DNA of 64,000 nucleotides, taken from Symsagittifera roscoffensis. Lineage: Eukaryota; Xenacoelomorpha; Acoela; Convolutidae. Position numbers and translations under genes: made by a program. Below are positions 13,781-28,300 of the stretch, piece by piece; positions within the stretch are counted from its first letter, which is position 1; the number at the start of each line of letters is the position of its first letter. Under the pieces are notes generated by a model. It was not told the DNA's origin, did not search any database, and worked only from the letters and a program-made list of their open reading frames with translations. The stretch is from the NCBI RefSeq assembly GCF_963678635.1, contig NC_087065.1, forward strand, positions 64,606,553 through 64,670,552. Reading direction: 5' to 3'.

Positions 13781-16700
13781 TGAAGTATTTGCTTGCTCAA
13801 AATTTTCCAATAATTCCATTGTAAATTAACATAAAATGAAAACTGCAATCGATTTTTCTGGACACTGAATAAAGCTCACCGGAATAACGTCTTTTTTTTG
13901 TTCCCGTAAATGTCTTTGGTCACGAAATGGTAAATTGTTAAAGTTTCAAATGATAAATTTACAAATTTGCAGCTTATGCAGCGTGTTTCTATTGCCGCTA
14001 TAGGGCTTGTATTGCAGCGGATAGATGCAAATTGGGGCGAAAAGGTTCGGAAGTGGGTTTCAAGTTATAGATTTTCAAGCGGGAAAAAATGGTACTTATT
14101 CGTCCAGCTTTCTCTAATTGGTCTGATTTTATGAAAAAGTTGTTGACTTGAAAGCTTTTAGGAAGTTCGAGAGTCTATCCTTTTTTCTTTGGATTTTTTT
14201 AATTGACACTTTTGTAGGTCATACATTTTCTTCGTGAAAATATTTTTTATCTTAGCTGATTTCTTGCATTATGGTCTGGTAAAAGGTCGGTTTGATGAAA
14301 AGCCGGTCTGGTAAAATGACCTAGCCCCCTATTCTCTGCTTTATTTGTAGCGAGTAGCTATTGTTCTAACTACTAAGAAGCTTTCATGGCTGAGTAGTTA
14401 GTGAGTGAGACTGTTAATCTCAAGGTCGCAGCTTCGAATCTCTGACGCAGCCGAAATTTTGCTAATTCGAGGCTTAATTAAATTTTTTTGTACTTTACTA
14501 AGCTGCTTTTTTTCGTGTTCTCGCTCTTTTTTGCGTAGCGAAACTTCGCCTCTGTGTGAAAGTTTGTTATAAAGACTGTAGAATGTGATTTTTGGTTCGT
14601 CGAAGGAAGAATTAATAGCCTAAATAACGTTTGAAATGCTTTTTTTTTTCATCGGATAAAGTTGAGGTACTTCTTTTTTGGGGTTCAAAATAAGTACTTC
14701 AACTTTTATCCGGTAAAAAAATAATAAATCTCAAACGTTATCAAAGCTATCAATAATTCCTTGGACGAACCAAAATTGACGTTCTACGGTCTATATAACA
14801 AACTTTCACACAGGCGAAGCTTCGCAGACAATAGCGAGAACGACAAAAAGCAGCTTTGAAGTATTTGCTTGCTCAAAATTTTCCAATAATTCCATTGTAA
14901 ATTAATCTAAAACGAAAACTCCAATCGATTTTTCTGGACACTGAATAAAGCTCACTGGCATAACGTCTTGTCTTTTTTTTGTTACCGTAAATGTCTTCGG
15001 TCACGCAATGGTAAATTGTTAGAAAGTTTCAAACGATAAATTTACAATTGTGCAGCTTATGCAGCGTATTTGTGTTGCAGCTATAGTGCTTGCATTGCAG
15101 CGGGTAGATGCCAATTGGGGCGAAAAGGTTCGAAAGTGGGTTTCAAGTTATAGATTTCCAAGCGGGAAAGAATAGTACTTATCCATCCAGTTTGCTCTAA
15201 TTGGTCTGATTTTATGAAAAAGTTGTTGATTTGAAAACTTCTATGAAGTTCGAGAGTCTATCATTTTTTCTTTAAATTTTGTAGTTGACACTTTTGTAAT
15301 TCATCTATTTTCTTCGTTAAAATGTTTTTTTTTTAATCTTAACTGATTTCTTGCATTGTGGTCTGGTAAAAGGTCGGTTTGATGAAAAGCCGGTCTGGTA
15401 AAAAAGACCTAGCCCCCTATACTCTGCTTTATTTGTAGCTAGTGTCTAATGTTCTAACTACTAAGAAGCTTTCATGGCTGAGTAGTTAGTGAGTGAGACT
15501 GTTAATCTCAAGATCGCAGCTTCGAATCTCTGACGCAGCCGAAATTTTGCTAATTCGAGGCTTAATTAAATTTTTTTGTACTTTACTAAGCTGCTTTTTT
15601 TTCGTGTTCTCGCTATTTTTTGCGTAGCGAAACTTCGCCTCTGTGTGAAAGTTTGTTATATAGACCGTAGAGTGTAATTTTTGGTTCGTCAAAGGAAGAA
15701 TTGATAGCTTAAATAACGTTTGAATTGCTTTTGTTTTCATCGGATAAAAGTTGAGGTACTCCTTTTAAGGGGGTCAAAATAAGTACTTCAACTTTTATCC
15801 GGTAAAAAATAAATCTCAAACGTAATTTAAGCTATCAAAAATTCCTTGGACGAACCAAAAATGTTGTTCTACTACGGTCTATATAACAAACTTTCACACA
15901 GGCGAAGCTTCGCAGACAATAGCGAGAACGACAAAAAGCATCTTTGAAGTATTTGCTTGCTCAAAATTTTCCAATAATTCCATTATAAAATAACCTAAAA
16001 CGAAAACTCCAATCGATTTTTCTGGACACTGAATAAAGCTCACTGGAATAACGTCTTGTTTTTTTGTTCCCGTAAATGTCTTTGGTTACGAAATGGTAAA
16101 TTGTTAGAAAGTTTCAAATGATAATTTTACAAATATGCAGCGTATTTCTATTGCCGCTATAGGGCTTGCATTGCAGCGGGTAGATGCAAATTGGGGCGAA
16201 AAGGTTCGAAAGTGGGTTTCAAGTTATAGTTTTCCAAGCGGGAAAAAAAGTTTTTATTCATCCAGTTTGCTCTAATTGGTCTGATTTTTTGAAAAAGTTG
16301 TTGATTTGAAAGCTTCTATGAAGTTCGAGAGTCGATCATTTTTTCTTTATATTTTTTAGTTGACACTTTTGTATGTCATATATTTTCTTCGTTAAAATGT
16401 TTTTTTAGCTTAACTGATTTCTTGCATTGTGGTCTGGTAAAAGGTCGGTTTGATGAAAAGCCGGTCTGGTAAAAAGACCTAGCCCCCTATACTCTGCTTT
16501 ATTTGTAGCTAGTGTCTAATGTTCTAACTACTAAGAAGCTCTCATGGCTGAGTAGTTAGTGAGTGAGACTGTTAATCTCAAGATCGCAGCTTCGAATCTC
16601 TGACGCAGTCGAAGTTTTGCTAATTCGAGGCTTAATTAATTTTTTTGTACTTTACTAAGCTGCTTTTTTTCGTGTTCTCGCTATTTTTTGCGTAGCGAAA

Positions 16701-18667
16701 CTTTGCCTCTGTGTGAAAGTTTGTTATATAGACCGTAGAGTGTAATTTTTGGTTCGTCAAAGGAAGAATTGATAGCTTAAATAACGTTTGAATTGCTTTT
16801 GTTTTCATCGGATAAAAGTTGAGGTACTCCTTTTAAGGGGGTCAAAATAAGTACTTCAACTTTTATCCGGTAAAAAATAAATCTCAAACGTAATTTAAGC
16901 TATCAAAAATTCCTTGGACGAACCAAAAATGTTGTTCTACTACGGTCTATATAACAAACTTTCACACAGGCGAAGCTTCGCAGCCAATAGCGAGAACGAC
17001 AAAAAGCAGCTTTGAAGTATTTGCTTGCTCAAAATTTTCCAATAATTCCATTATAAAATAACCTAAAACGAAAACTCCAATCGATTTTTCTGGACACTGA
17101 ATAAAGCTCACTGGAATAACGTCTTGTTTTTTTGTTCCCGTAAATGTCTTTGGTTACGAAATGGTAAATTGATAGAAAGCTTCAAATGATAATTTTACAA
17201 ATGTGCAGCGTATTTGTATTGCCGCTATAGGGCTTGCATTGCAGCGGGTAGATGCAAATTGGGGCGAAAAGGTTCGGAAGTGGATTTCAAGTTATAGATT
17301 TTCAAGCGGGAAAAAATAGTACTTATTCATCAAGTTATCTCTAATTGGTCTGATTTTATGAAAAAGTTGTTGATTTGAAAGCTTCTATGAAGTTCGAGAG
17401 TATCTTTTTTTCTTTAAGTTTTTTAGTTGACACTTTTGTATGCCATATATTTTCTTTGTTAAAATGTTTTTTTTTTATCTTAACTGATTTCTTGCCTTGT
17501 GGTCTGGTAAAAGGTCGGTTTGATTAAAAGCCGGTCTGGTAAAAAGACCTAGTCCCCTGTTCTCTGCTTTATTTGTAGCTAGTGTCTAATGTTCTAACTA
17601 CTAAAAAGCTTTCATGGCTGAGTAGTTAGTGAGTGAGACTGTTAATCTCAAGGTCGCAGCTTCGAATCTCTGACGCAGCCGAATTTTTGCTAACTCGAGG
17701 CTTAAGTAAGTTTTTTTTGTATTTTATTAAGCTGCTTGTTTTCGTGTTCTCGTTCTTTTTTGCGTAGCGAAACCTCGCATCTGTGTGAAAGTTTGTTATA
17801 TAGACCGTAGAGTGTGATTTTTGGTTCGTCAAAGGAAGAATTGATAGCTTAAATAACGTTTGAAATGTTTTTGTTTTCATCGGATAAAAATTGAGGTACT
17901 CCTTTTAAGGGGGTCAAAATAAGTACTTCAACTTTTATCCGGTAAAAAAAATAAATCTCAAACGTTATTTAAGCTATCAATAATTCCTTTGACGAACCAG
18001 AAATGACGCTCTACGGTCTATATAACAAATTTTCACACAGAGGCGAAGCTTCGCAGACATAAGCGAGTACGACAAAAAGCAGCTCTGAAGTATTTGTTTG
18101 CTCAAATTTTTCCAATAATTCCATTATAAATTAACCTAAAACGAAAACTCCAATCGATTTTTCTAGACACTGAATAAAGCTCACTGGAATAACGTCTTGT
18201 TTTTTTGTTACCGTAAATGTCTTTGGTCACGCAATGGTAAAATGTTAGAAAGTTTCAAATGATAAATTTACAAATGTGCAGCTTATGCAGCGTATTTGTG
18301 TTGCCGCTATAGGGCTTGCATTGCAGCGGGTAGATGCAAATTGGGGTGAAAAGGTTCGAAAGTGGGTTTCAAGTTATAGATTTCCAAGCGGGAAAAAATA
18401 GTACTTATCCATCCAGTTTTCTCTAAGTGATCTGATTTTATGAAAAAGTTGTTGATTTGAAAGCTTCTTTGAAGTTCGAGAGTCTATCATTTTTCTTTAA
18501 AATTTTTAGTTGACACTTTTGTATGTCATGTGTTTTTCTCGTTAAATTGTTTTTTAATCTTAACTGATTTCTTGCATTGTCGTCTGGTAAAAGGTCGGTT
18601 TGATAAAAAGCCGGTCTGGTAAAAAGACCTAGCCCCCTGGTCTCTGCTTTATTTGTAGCTAGTGTCT

Positions 18668-19389
18668 AATGTTCTAACTACTAAGAAGCTTTCATGGCTG
18701 AGTAGTTATTGAGTGAGACTGTTAATCTCAAGGTTGCAGCTTCGAATCTCCGACGCAGCCGAATTTTTGCTAATTCGAGGCTTAAGTAAATTTTTTTGTA
18801 CTTTATTAAGCTGCTTTTTTTTCGTGTTCTCGTTATTTTTTGCGTAGCGAAACCTCGCATCTGTGTGAAAGTTTGTTATATAGACCGTAGTGTGATTTTT
18901 GGTTCGTCAAATGAAGAATTGATAGCTTAAATAACGTTTGAAATACTTTTGTTTTCATCGGATAAAAGTTGAGGTACTCCTTTTAAGGGGGTCAAAATAA
19001 GTACTTCAACTTTTATCCGGTAAAAAATAAATTTCAAACGTTATTTAAGCTATCAATAATTCCTTTGACGAACCAAAAATGACGCTCTACTGTCTATATA
19101 ACAAATTTCCAAGCGGGAAAAATAGTACTTATCCATCCAGTTTTCTCTAATTGGTCTGATTTTATGGAAAAGTTGTTGATTTGAAAGCTTCTTTGAAGTT
19201 CGAGAGTATCATTTTTTCTTTGAATTTTTTAGTTGAAACTTTTGTATGTCATATATTTTTTTCGTTAAATTGTTTTTTATCTTAACTGATTTCTTGCATT
19301 GTGGTCTGGTAAAAGGTCGGTTTGATGAAAAGCCGGTCTGGTAAAAAGACCTAGCCCACTATTCTCTGCTTTATTTATAGCTAGTGTCT
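18668..19389. repeat. Array unit with a distinct ~350 bp deletion (722 bp)
   Basis: In this unit the right foldback arm runs only to TATAACAAATTT, then continues directly at CCAAGCGGGAAA of the next module. The 3' part of the right arm and the CCCGTAAATG module are lost. The junction differs from those of the left-hand short units and I see it only once, so it is a separate, younger or unspread event. Confidence 0.8.
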
Positions 19390-22300
19390 AATTTTCTAAC
19401 TACTAAGAAGCTTTCATGGCTGAGTAGTTAGTGAGTGAGACTGTTTATCTCAAGGTGGCAGCTTTTAATTTCTGCCTGACGCAGCCGAACTTTTGCTAAT
19501 TCGAGGCTAAGTTAATTTTTTTTTGTATTTTTTAAGCTGCCCTTTTCGTGTTCTCGTTATTTTTTGCGTAGCGAAACTTCGCCGCTGTGTGAAAGTTCGT
19601 TATACAGACCGTAGAGTGTGGCTTTTGGTTCGTCAAAGGAATAATTGATAGCTTAAATAACGTTTGAAATTATTTTGTTTTCGTCGGATAAAAGTTGAGG
19701 TACTCCTTTTAAGGGGGTCAAAATAAGTACTTCAACTTTTATCCGGTAAAAAAATAAATCTCAAACATTATTTAAGCTATCAATAATTCTTTTGACGAAC
19801 CAAAAATGACGCTCTACGGTCTATATAACAAATTTTCACACAGGCGAAGCTTCGCAGACATTAGCGAGCACGACAAAAAGCAGCTCTGAAGTATTTGCTT
19901 GCTCAAAATTTTTCTAAAATTCTATTTTAAATTAACCTAAAACGAAAACTCGAATCGATTTTTCTGGACACTGAATAAAGCTCACTGGATTAACGTCTTG
20001 TTTTTTTTTGTTCCCGTAAATGTCTTTGGTCAAGCAATGGTAATTGTTAGAAAGTTTCAAATGATAAATTTACAAATGTGCAGCTTATGCAGCGTATTTG
20101 TGTTGCAGCTATAGGGCTTGCATTGCAGCGGGTAGATGCAAATTGGGGCGAAAAGGTTCGAAAGTGGATTTCAAGTTATTGATTTCCAAGTGGGAAAAAA
20201 TAGTACTTATCCATCCAGTTTTCTCTAGTTGGCCTGATTTTATGAAAAAGTTGTTGATTTGAAAGCTTCTATGAACTCGAGAGTCTATCGTTTTTTCTTT
20301 AAAGTTTTTAGTTGACACTTTTGTATGTCATATATTTTCTTCGTTAAAATGTTTCTTTTTTAATCTTAACTGATTTCTTGCCTTGTGGTCTGGTAAAATG
20401 TCGGTTTGATGAAAAGCCGGTCTGGTAAAAAGACCTAGCCCCCTATTCTCTGCTTTATTTGTTGCTAGTGTCTAATGTTCTAGCTACTAAGAAGCTTTCA
20501 TGGCTGAGTAGTTAGTGAGTGAGACTGTTAATCTCAAGGTCGCAGCTTCGAATCTCTGATGCAGCCGAAATTTTGCTAATTCGAGGCTTTATTAAATTTT
20601 TTTGTACTTTACTAAGCTGCTTTTTTTCGCGTTCTCGCTATTTTTTGCGTAGCGAAACTTCGCCTCTGTGTTAAAATTTGTTATATAGACCGTAGAGTGT
20701 GATTTGTGGTTCGTCGAAGGAAGAATTGATAGCTTAAATAACGTTTGAAATGTTTTTGTTTTCACCGGATAAAAGTTGAGGTACTCCTTTTAAGGGGGTC
20801 AAAATAAGTACTTCAACTTTTATCCGGTAAAAAATAAATCTCAAACGTTACTTAAGCTATCAAAAATTCCTTGGACGAACCAAAAATGACGTTCTACGGT
20901 CTATATAACAAACTCTCACACAGGCGAAGCTTCGCAGACAATAGCGAGAACGACAAAAAGCAGCTTTGAAGTATTTGCTTGCTCAAAATTTTCCAATAAT
21001 TCCATTATAAATTAACCTAAAACGAAAACTTCAATCGATTTTTCTGGACACTGAATAAAGCTCACTGGAATAACGTCTTGATTTTTTGTTCCCGTAAATG
21101 TCTTTGGTTACGAAATGGTAAATTGTTAGAAAGTTTCAAATGATAAATTTACAAATGTGCAGCTTATGCAGCGTTTTTGTATTGCCGCTATAGGGCTTGC
21201 ATTGCAGCGGGCAGATGCAAATTGGGGCGGAAAGGTTCGGAAGTGGGTTTCAAGTTATAGATTTTCAAGCGGGAAAAAATAGTACTTATTCATCCAGCTT
21301 TCTCTAATTTGTCTGATTTTATGAAAAAGTTGTTGATTTGAAAGCTTCTATGAAGTTCGAGAGTCTATCATTTTTTCTTTAAATTTTTTAGTTGACACTT
21401 TTGCATGTCATATTTTTTTCGTTAAATTGTTTTTTTATCTTAACTGATTTCTTGCATTGTGGTCTGGTAAAAGGTCGGTTTGATGAAAAGCCGGTCTGGT
21501 AAAAAGACCTAGCCCCCTGTTCTCTGCTTTATTTGTAGCTAGTGTCTAATTTTCTAAATACTAAGAAGCTTTCATGGCTGAGTAGTTAGTGAGTGAGACT
21601 GTTAATCTCAAGGTGGCAGCTTTGAATCTCTGACGCAGCCGAAATTTTGCTAATTCGAGGCAAAATTAATTTTTTTTAGGCTGCTTTTTTTCGTGTTCTC
21701 GTTATTTTTTGCGTAGCGAAACTTCGCCTCTGTGTGAAAGTTTGTTATATAGACCGTAGAGTGTGACTTTTGGTTCGTCAAAGGAAGAATTGATAGCTTA
21801 AATAACGTTTGAAATTATTTTGTTTTCATCGGATAAAAGTTGAGGTACTCCTTTTAAGGGGGTCAAAATAAGTACTTCAACTTTTATCCGGTAAAAAAAT
21901 AAATCTCAAACGTTATTTCAGCTATCAATAATTCCTTTGACGAACCAAAAATGACGCTCTACGGTCTATATAACAAATTTTCACACAGAGGCGAAGCTTC
22001 GCAGACATTAGCGAGAACGACAAAAGGCAGCTCTGAAGTATTTGCTTGCTCAAAATTTTCCAAAAATTCCATTTAAAATTAACCTAAAACGAAAACTCCA
22101 ATCGATTTTTCTGGACACTGAATACAGCTCATTGGAATAACGTCTTGTTTTTTTTGTTCCCGTAAATGTCTTTGGTCAAGCAATGGTAAATTGTTAGAAA
22201 GTTTCAAATGATAAATTTACAAATGTGCAGCTTATGCAGCGTATTTGTGTTGCCGCTATAGGGCTTGCATTGCAGCGGGTAGATGCAAATTGGGGCGAAA

Positions 22301-25300
22301 AGGTTCGAAAGTTGGTTTCAAGTTATAGATTTCCAATTGGGAAAAAATAGTACTTTTCCATCCAGTTTTCTCTAATTGGTCTGATTTTATGAAATAGTTG
22401 TTGATTTGAAAGCTTCTATGAAGTTCGAGAGTCTATCATTTTTTCTATAAATTTTTTAGTTGACACTTTTGTATGTCATATAATTTTTTCGTTAAATTGT
22501 TTTTTTTCTTCTTAACTGATTTCTTGCATTGTGGTCTGGTAAAAGGTCGGTTTGATGAAAAGCCGGTCTGGTAAAAAGACCTAGCCCCCTGTTCTCTGCT
22601 TTATTTGTAGCTAGTGTCTAATTTTCTAACTACTAAGAAGCTTTCATGGCTGAGTAGTTAGTGAGTGAGACTGTTAATCTCAAGGTGGCAGCTTTAAATC
22701 TCTGATGCAGCCGAAATTTTGCTAATTCGAGGGTAAATTAATTTTTTTTGTATTTTTAAAGCTGCTTCTTTTTTTCGTGTTCTCGTTATTTTTTGCGTAG
22801 CGAGACTTCGCCTCTGTGTGAAAGTTTGTTATACAGACCGTAGAGTGTGACTTTTGGTTCGTCAAAGGAAGAATTGATAGCTTAAATAACGTTTGAAATT
22901 ATTTTGTTTTCATCGAATAAAACTGAGGTACTCCTTTTAAGGGGGTCAAAATAAGTACTTCAACTTTTATCCGGTAAAAAAATAAATCTCAAACATTATT
23001 TAAGCTATCAATAATTCCTTTGACGAACCAAAAATGTTGCTCTACGGTCTATATAACAAATTTTCACACAGAGGCCAAGCTTCGCAGACATTAGCGAGAA
23101 CGACAAAAGGCAGCTCTGAAGTATTTGCTTGCTCAAAATTTTCCAAAAATTCCATTTAAAATTAACCTAAAACGAAAACTCCAATCGATTTTTCTGGACA
23201 CTGAATAAAGCTCATTGGAATAACGTCTTGTTTTTTTTTTGTTCCCGTAAATGTCTTTGGTCAAGCAATGGTAAATAGTTAGAAAGTTTCAAATGATAAA
23301 TTTACATATGTGCAGCTTATGCAGCGTATTTGTGTTGCCGCTATAGGGCTTGCATTGCAGCGGGTAGATGCAAATTGGGGCGAAAAGGTTCGAAAGTTGG
23401 TTTCAAGTTATAGATTTCCAAGTGGGAAAAAATAGTTACTTTTCCATCCAGTTTTCTCTAATTGGTCTGATTTTATGATATAGTTGTTGATTTGAAAGCT
23501 TCTATGAAGTTCGAGAGTCTATCATTTTTTCTTTAAATTTTTTATTTGACACTTTTGTATGTCTTATATTTTTTTAGTTAAATTGTTTTTTTTCTTCTTA
23601 ACTGATTTCTTGCATTGTGGTCTGGTAAAAGGTCGGTGTGATGAAAAGCCGGTCTGGTAAAAAGACCTATCCCCCTGTTCTCTGCTTTATTTGTAGCTAG
23701 TGTCTAATTTTCTAACTACTAAGAAGCTTTCATGGCTGAGTAGTTAGTGAGTGAGACTGTTAATCTCAAGGTGGCAGCTTTGAATCTCTGATGCAGCCGA
23801 AATTTTGCTAATTCGAGGCTTTATTAAGTTTTTTGTACTTTACTAAGCTGCTTTTTTTCGCGTTCTCGCTATTTTTTGCGTAGCGAAACTTCGCCTCTGT
23901 GTGAAAGTTTGTTATATAGACCGTAGAGTGTGATTTGTGGTTCGTCGAAGGAAGAATTGATAGCTTAAATAACGTTTGAAATGTTTTTGTTTTCACCGGA
24001 TAAAAGTTGAGGTTCTCCTTTTAAGGGGGTCAAAATAAGTACTTCAACTTTTATCCGGTAAAAAATAAATCTCAAACGTTACTTAAGCTATCAAAAATTC
24101 CTTGGACGAACCAAAAATGACGTTCTACGGTCTATATAACAAACTCTCACACAGGCGAAGCTTCGCAGACAATAGCGAGAACGACAAAAAGCAGCTTTGA
24201 AGTATTTGCTTGCTCAAAATTTTCCAATAATTCCATTATAAATTAACCTAAAACGAAAACTTCAATCGATTTTTCTGGACACTGAATAAAGCTCACTGGA
24301 ATAACGTCCTGATTTTTTGTTCCCGTAAATGTCTTTGGTTACGAAATGGTAAATTGTTAGAAAGTTTCAAATGATAAATTTACAAATGTGCAGCTTATGC
24401 AGCGTATTTGTATTGCCGCTATAGGGCTTGCATTGCAGCGGGCAGATGCAAATTGGGGCGGAAAGGTTCGGAAGTGGGTTTCAAGTTATAGATTTTCAAG
24501 CGGGAAAAAATAGTACTTATTCATCCAGCTTTCTCTAATTTGTCTGATTTTATGAAAAAGTTGTTGATTTGAAAGCTTCTATGAAGTTCGAGAGTCTATC
24601 ATTTTTTCTTTAAATTTTTTAGTTGACACTTTTGTATGTCATATTTTTTTCGTTAAATTGTTTTTTTTATCTTAACTGATTTCTTGCATTGTGGTCTGGT
24701 AAAAGGTCGGTTTGATGAAAAGCCGGTCTGGTAAAAAGACCTAGCCCCCTGTTCTCTGCTTTATTTGTAGCTAGTGTCTAATTTTCTAAATACTAAGAAG
24801 CTTTCATGGCTGAGTAGTTAGTGAGTGAGACTGTTAATCTCAAGGTGGCAGCTTTGAATCTCTGACGCAGCCGAAATTTTGCTAATTCGAGGCAAAATTA
24901 ATTTTTTTAGGCTGCTTTTTTTCGTGTTCTCCTTATTTTTTGCGTAGCGAAACTTCGCCTCTGTTCGAAAGTTTGTTATATAGACCGTAGAGTGTGACTT
25001 TTGGTTCGTCAAAGGAAGAATTGATAGCTTAAAAAACGTTTGAAATTATTTTGTTTTCATCGGATAAAAGTTGAGGTACTCCTTTTAAGGGGGTCAAAAT
25101 AAGTACTTCAACTTTTATCCGGTAAAAAAATAAACCTCAAACGTTATTTCAGCTATCAATAATTCCTTTGACGAACCAAAAATGACGCTCTACGGTCTAT
25201 ATAACAAATTTTCACACAGAGGCGAAGCTTCGCAGACATTAGCGGGAACAACAAAAGAGGCTTTGAAGTATTTGCTTGCTCAAAATTTTCCAAAAATTCC

Positions 25301-28300
25301 ATTTAAAATTAACCTAAAACGAAAACTCCAATCGATTTTTCTGGACACTGAATAAAGCTCATTGGAATAACGTCTTGTTTTTTTGTTCCCGTAAATGTCT
25401 TTGGTCAAGCAATGGTAAATTGTTAGAAAGTTTCAAATGATAAATTTACAAATGTGCAGCTTATGCAGCGTATTTGTGTTGCCGCTATAGGGCTTGCATT
25501 GCAGCGGGTAGATGCAAATTGGGGCGAAAAGGTTCGAAAGTTGGTTTCAAGTTATAGATTTCCAAGTGGGAAAAAATAGTACTTTTCCATCCAGTTTTCT
25601 CTAATTGGTCTGATTTTATGAAATAGTTGTTGATTTGAAAGCTTCTATGAAGTTCGAGAGTCTATCATTTTTTCTATAAATTTTTTAGTTGACACTTTTG
25701 TATGTCATATAATTTTTTCGTTAAATTGTTTTTTTTCTTCTTAACTGATTTCTTGCATTGTGGTCTGGTAAAAGGTCGGTTTGATGAAAAGCCGGTCTGG
25801 TAAAAAGACCTAGCCCCCTGTTCTCTGCTTTATTTGTAGCTAGTGTCTAATTTTCTAACTACTAAGAAGCTTTCATGGCTGAGTAGTTAGTGAGTGAGAC
25901 TGTTAATCTCAAGGTGGCAGCTTTAAATCTCTGATGCAGCCGAAATTTTGCTAATTCGAGGGTAAATTAATTTTTGTTGTTTTTTTTAAGCTGCTTCTTT
26001 TTTTCGTGTTCTCGTTATTTTTTGCGTAGCGAAACTTCGCCTCTGTGAAAGTTTGTTATACAGACCGTAGAGTGTGACTTTTGGTTCGTCAAAGGAAGAA
26101 TTGATAGCTTAAATAGCGTTTGAAATTATTTTGTTTTCATCGGATAAAAGTCGAGGTACTCCTTTTAAGGGGGTCAAATTAAGTACTTCAACTTTTATCC
26201 GGTAAAAAAATAAATCTCAAACGTTAATTAAGCTATCAATAGTTCCTTGGACGAACCAAAAATGACGTTCTACGGTCTATATAACAAATTTTCACACAGA
26301 GGCGAAGCTTCGCAGACATTAGCGAGAACGACAAAAGGCAGCTCTGAAGTATTTGCTTGCTCAAATTTTTCCAAAAATTCCATTTAAAATTAACCTAAAA
26401 CGAAAACTCCAATCGATTTTTCTGGACACTGAATAAAGCTCATTGGAATAACGTCTTGTTTTTTTTTGTTCCCGTAAATGTCTTTGGTCAAGCAATGGTA
26501 AATTGTTAGAAAGTTTCAAATGATAAATTTAAAAATGTGCAGCTTATGCAGCGTATTTGTGTTGCCGCTATAGGGCTTGCATTGCAGCGAGTAGATGCAA
26601 ATTGGGGCGAAAAGGTTCGAAAGTTGGTTTCAAGTTATAGATTTCCAAGTGGGAAAAAATAGTACTTTTCCATCCAGTTTTCTCTAATTGGTCTGATTTT
26701 ATGAAATAGTTGTTGATTTGAAAGCTTCTATGAAAATCGAGAGTCTATCATTTTTTCTTTAAATTTTTTATTTGACACTTTTGTATGTCTTATATTTTTT
26801 TCGTTAAATTGTTTTTTTTCTTCTTAACTGATTTCTTGCATTGTGGTCTGGTAAAAGGTCGGTTTGATGAAAAGCCGGTCTGGTAAAAAGACCTAGCCCC
26901 CTGTTCTCTGCTTTATTTGTAGCTAGTGTCTAATTTTCTAACTACTAAGAAGCTTTCATGGCTGAGTAGTTAGTGAGTGAGACTGTTAATCTCAAGGTGG
27001 CAGCTTTAAATCTCTGATGCAGCCGAAGTTTTGCTAATTCGAGGCTAAATTAATTTTTTTGTATTTTTTAAGCTGCTTTTTTTCGTGTTCTCGTTATTTT
27101 TTGCGTAGCGAAACTTCGCCTCTATGTGAAAGTTTGTTATACAGACCGTAGAGTGTGACTTTTGGTTCGTCAAAGGAAGAATTGATAGCTTAAATAGCGT
27201 TTGAAATTATTTTGTTTTCATCGGATAAAAGTTGAGGTACTCCTTTTAAGGGGGTCAAATTAAGTACTTCAACTTTTATCCGGTAAAAAAAATAAATCTC
27301 AAACGTTAATTAAGCTATCAATAGTTCCTTGGACGAACCAAAAATGACGTTCTACGGTCTATATAACAAACTTTCACGCAGGTGAAGCTTCGCAGACATT
27401 AGCGAGAACGACAAAAAGCAGCTCTGAAGTATTTGCTTGCTCAAAATATTCCAAAAATTCTATTTCAAATTAACCTAAAACGAAAACTCCAATCAATTTT
27501 TCTGGACACTGAATAAAGCTCACTGGAATAACGTCTTGTTTTTTTTTTTTGTTCCTGTAAATGTCTTTGGTCAAGCAATGGTAAATTGTTAGAATGTTTC
27601 AAATGATAAATTTACAAATATGCAGCTTATGCAGCGTATTTGTGTTGCCGCTATAGGGCTTGCATTGCAGAGGGTAGATGCAAATTGGGGCGAAAAGGTT
27701 CGAAAGTGGGTTTCAAGTTATAGATTTCCAAGTGGGAAAAAATAGTACTGTTCCATCCAGTTTTCCCTAATTGGTCTGATTTTATGAAATAGTTGTTGAT
27801 TTGAAAGCTTCTATGAAGTTCGAGAGTCTATCATTTTTTCTATAAATTTTTTAGTTGACACTTTTGTATGTCATATAATTTTTTCGTTAAATTGTTTTTT
27901 TTCTTCTTAACTGATTTCTTGCATTGTGGTCTGGTAAAAGGTCGGTTTGATGAAAAGCCGGTCTGGTAAAAAGACCTAGCCCCCTGTTCTCTGCTTTATT
28001 TGTAGCTAGTGTCTAATTTTCTAACTACTAAGAAGCTTTCATGGCTGAGTAGTTAGTGAGTGAGACTGTTAATCTCAAGGTGGCAGCTTTAAATCTCTGA
28101 TGCAGCCGAAATTTTGCTAATTCGAGGGTAAATTAATTTTTTTTGTATTTTTTAAGCTGCTTCTTTTTTTCGTGTTCTCGTTATTTTTTGCGTAGCGAGA
28201 CTTCGCCTCTGTGTGAAAGTTTGTTATACAGACCGTAGAGTGTGACTTTTGGTTCGTCAAAGGAAGAATTGATAGCTTAAATAACGTTTGAAATTATTTT

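Noticed and set aside
4604-25012. Recurring minus-strand frames of 60-84 codons across the array (for example 4604-4858, 7954-8208, 15486-15740, 17626-17880)
   Set aside because: They are the same satellite segment read through the tRNA-like head and left foldback arm. Poly-T length changes break the frame in most other units, and there is no sign of codon-level constraint.
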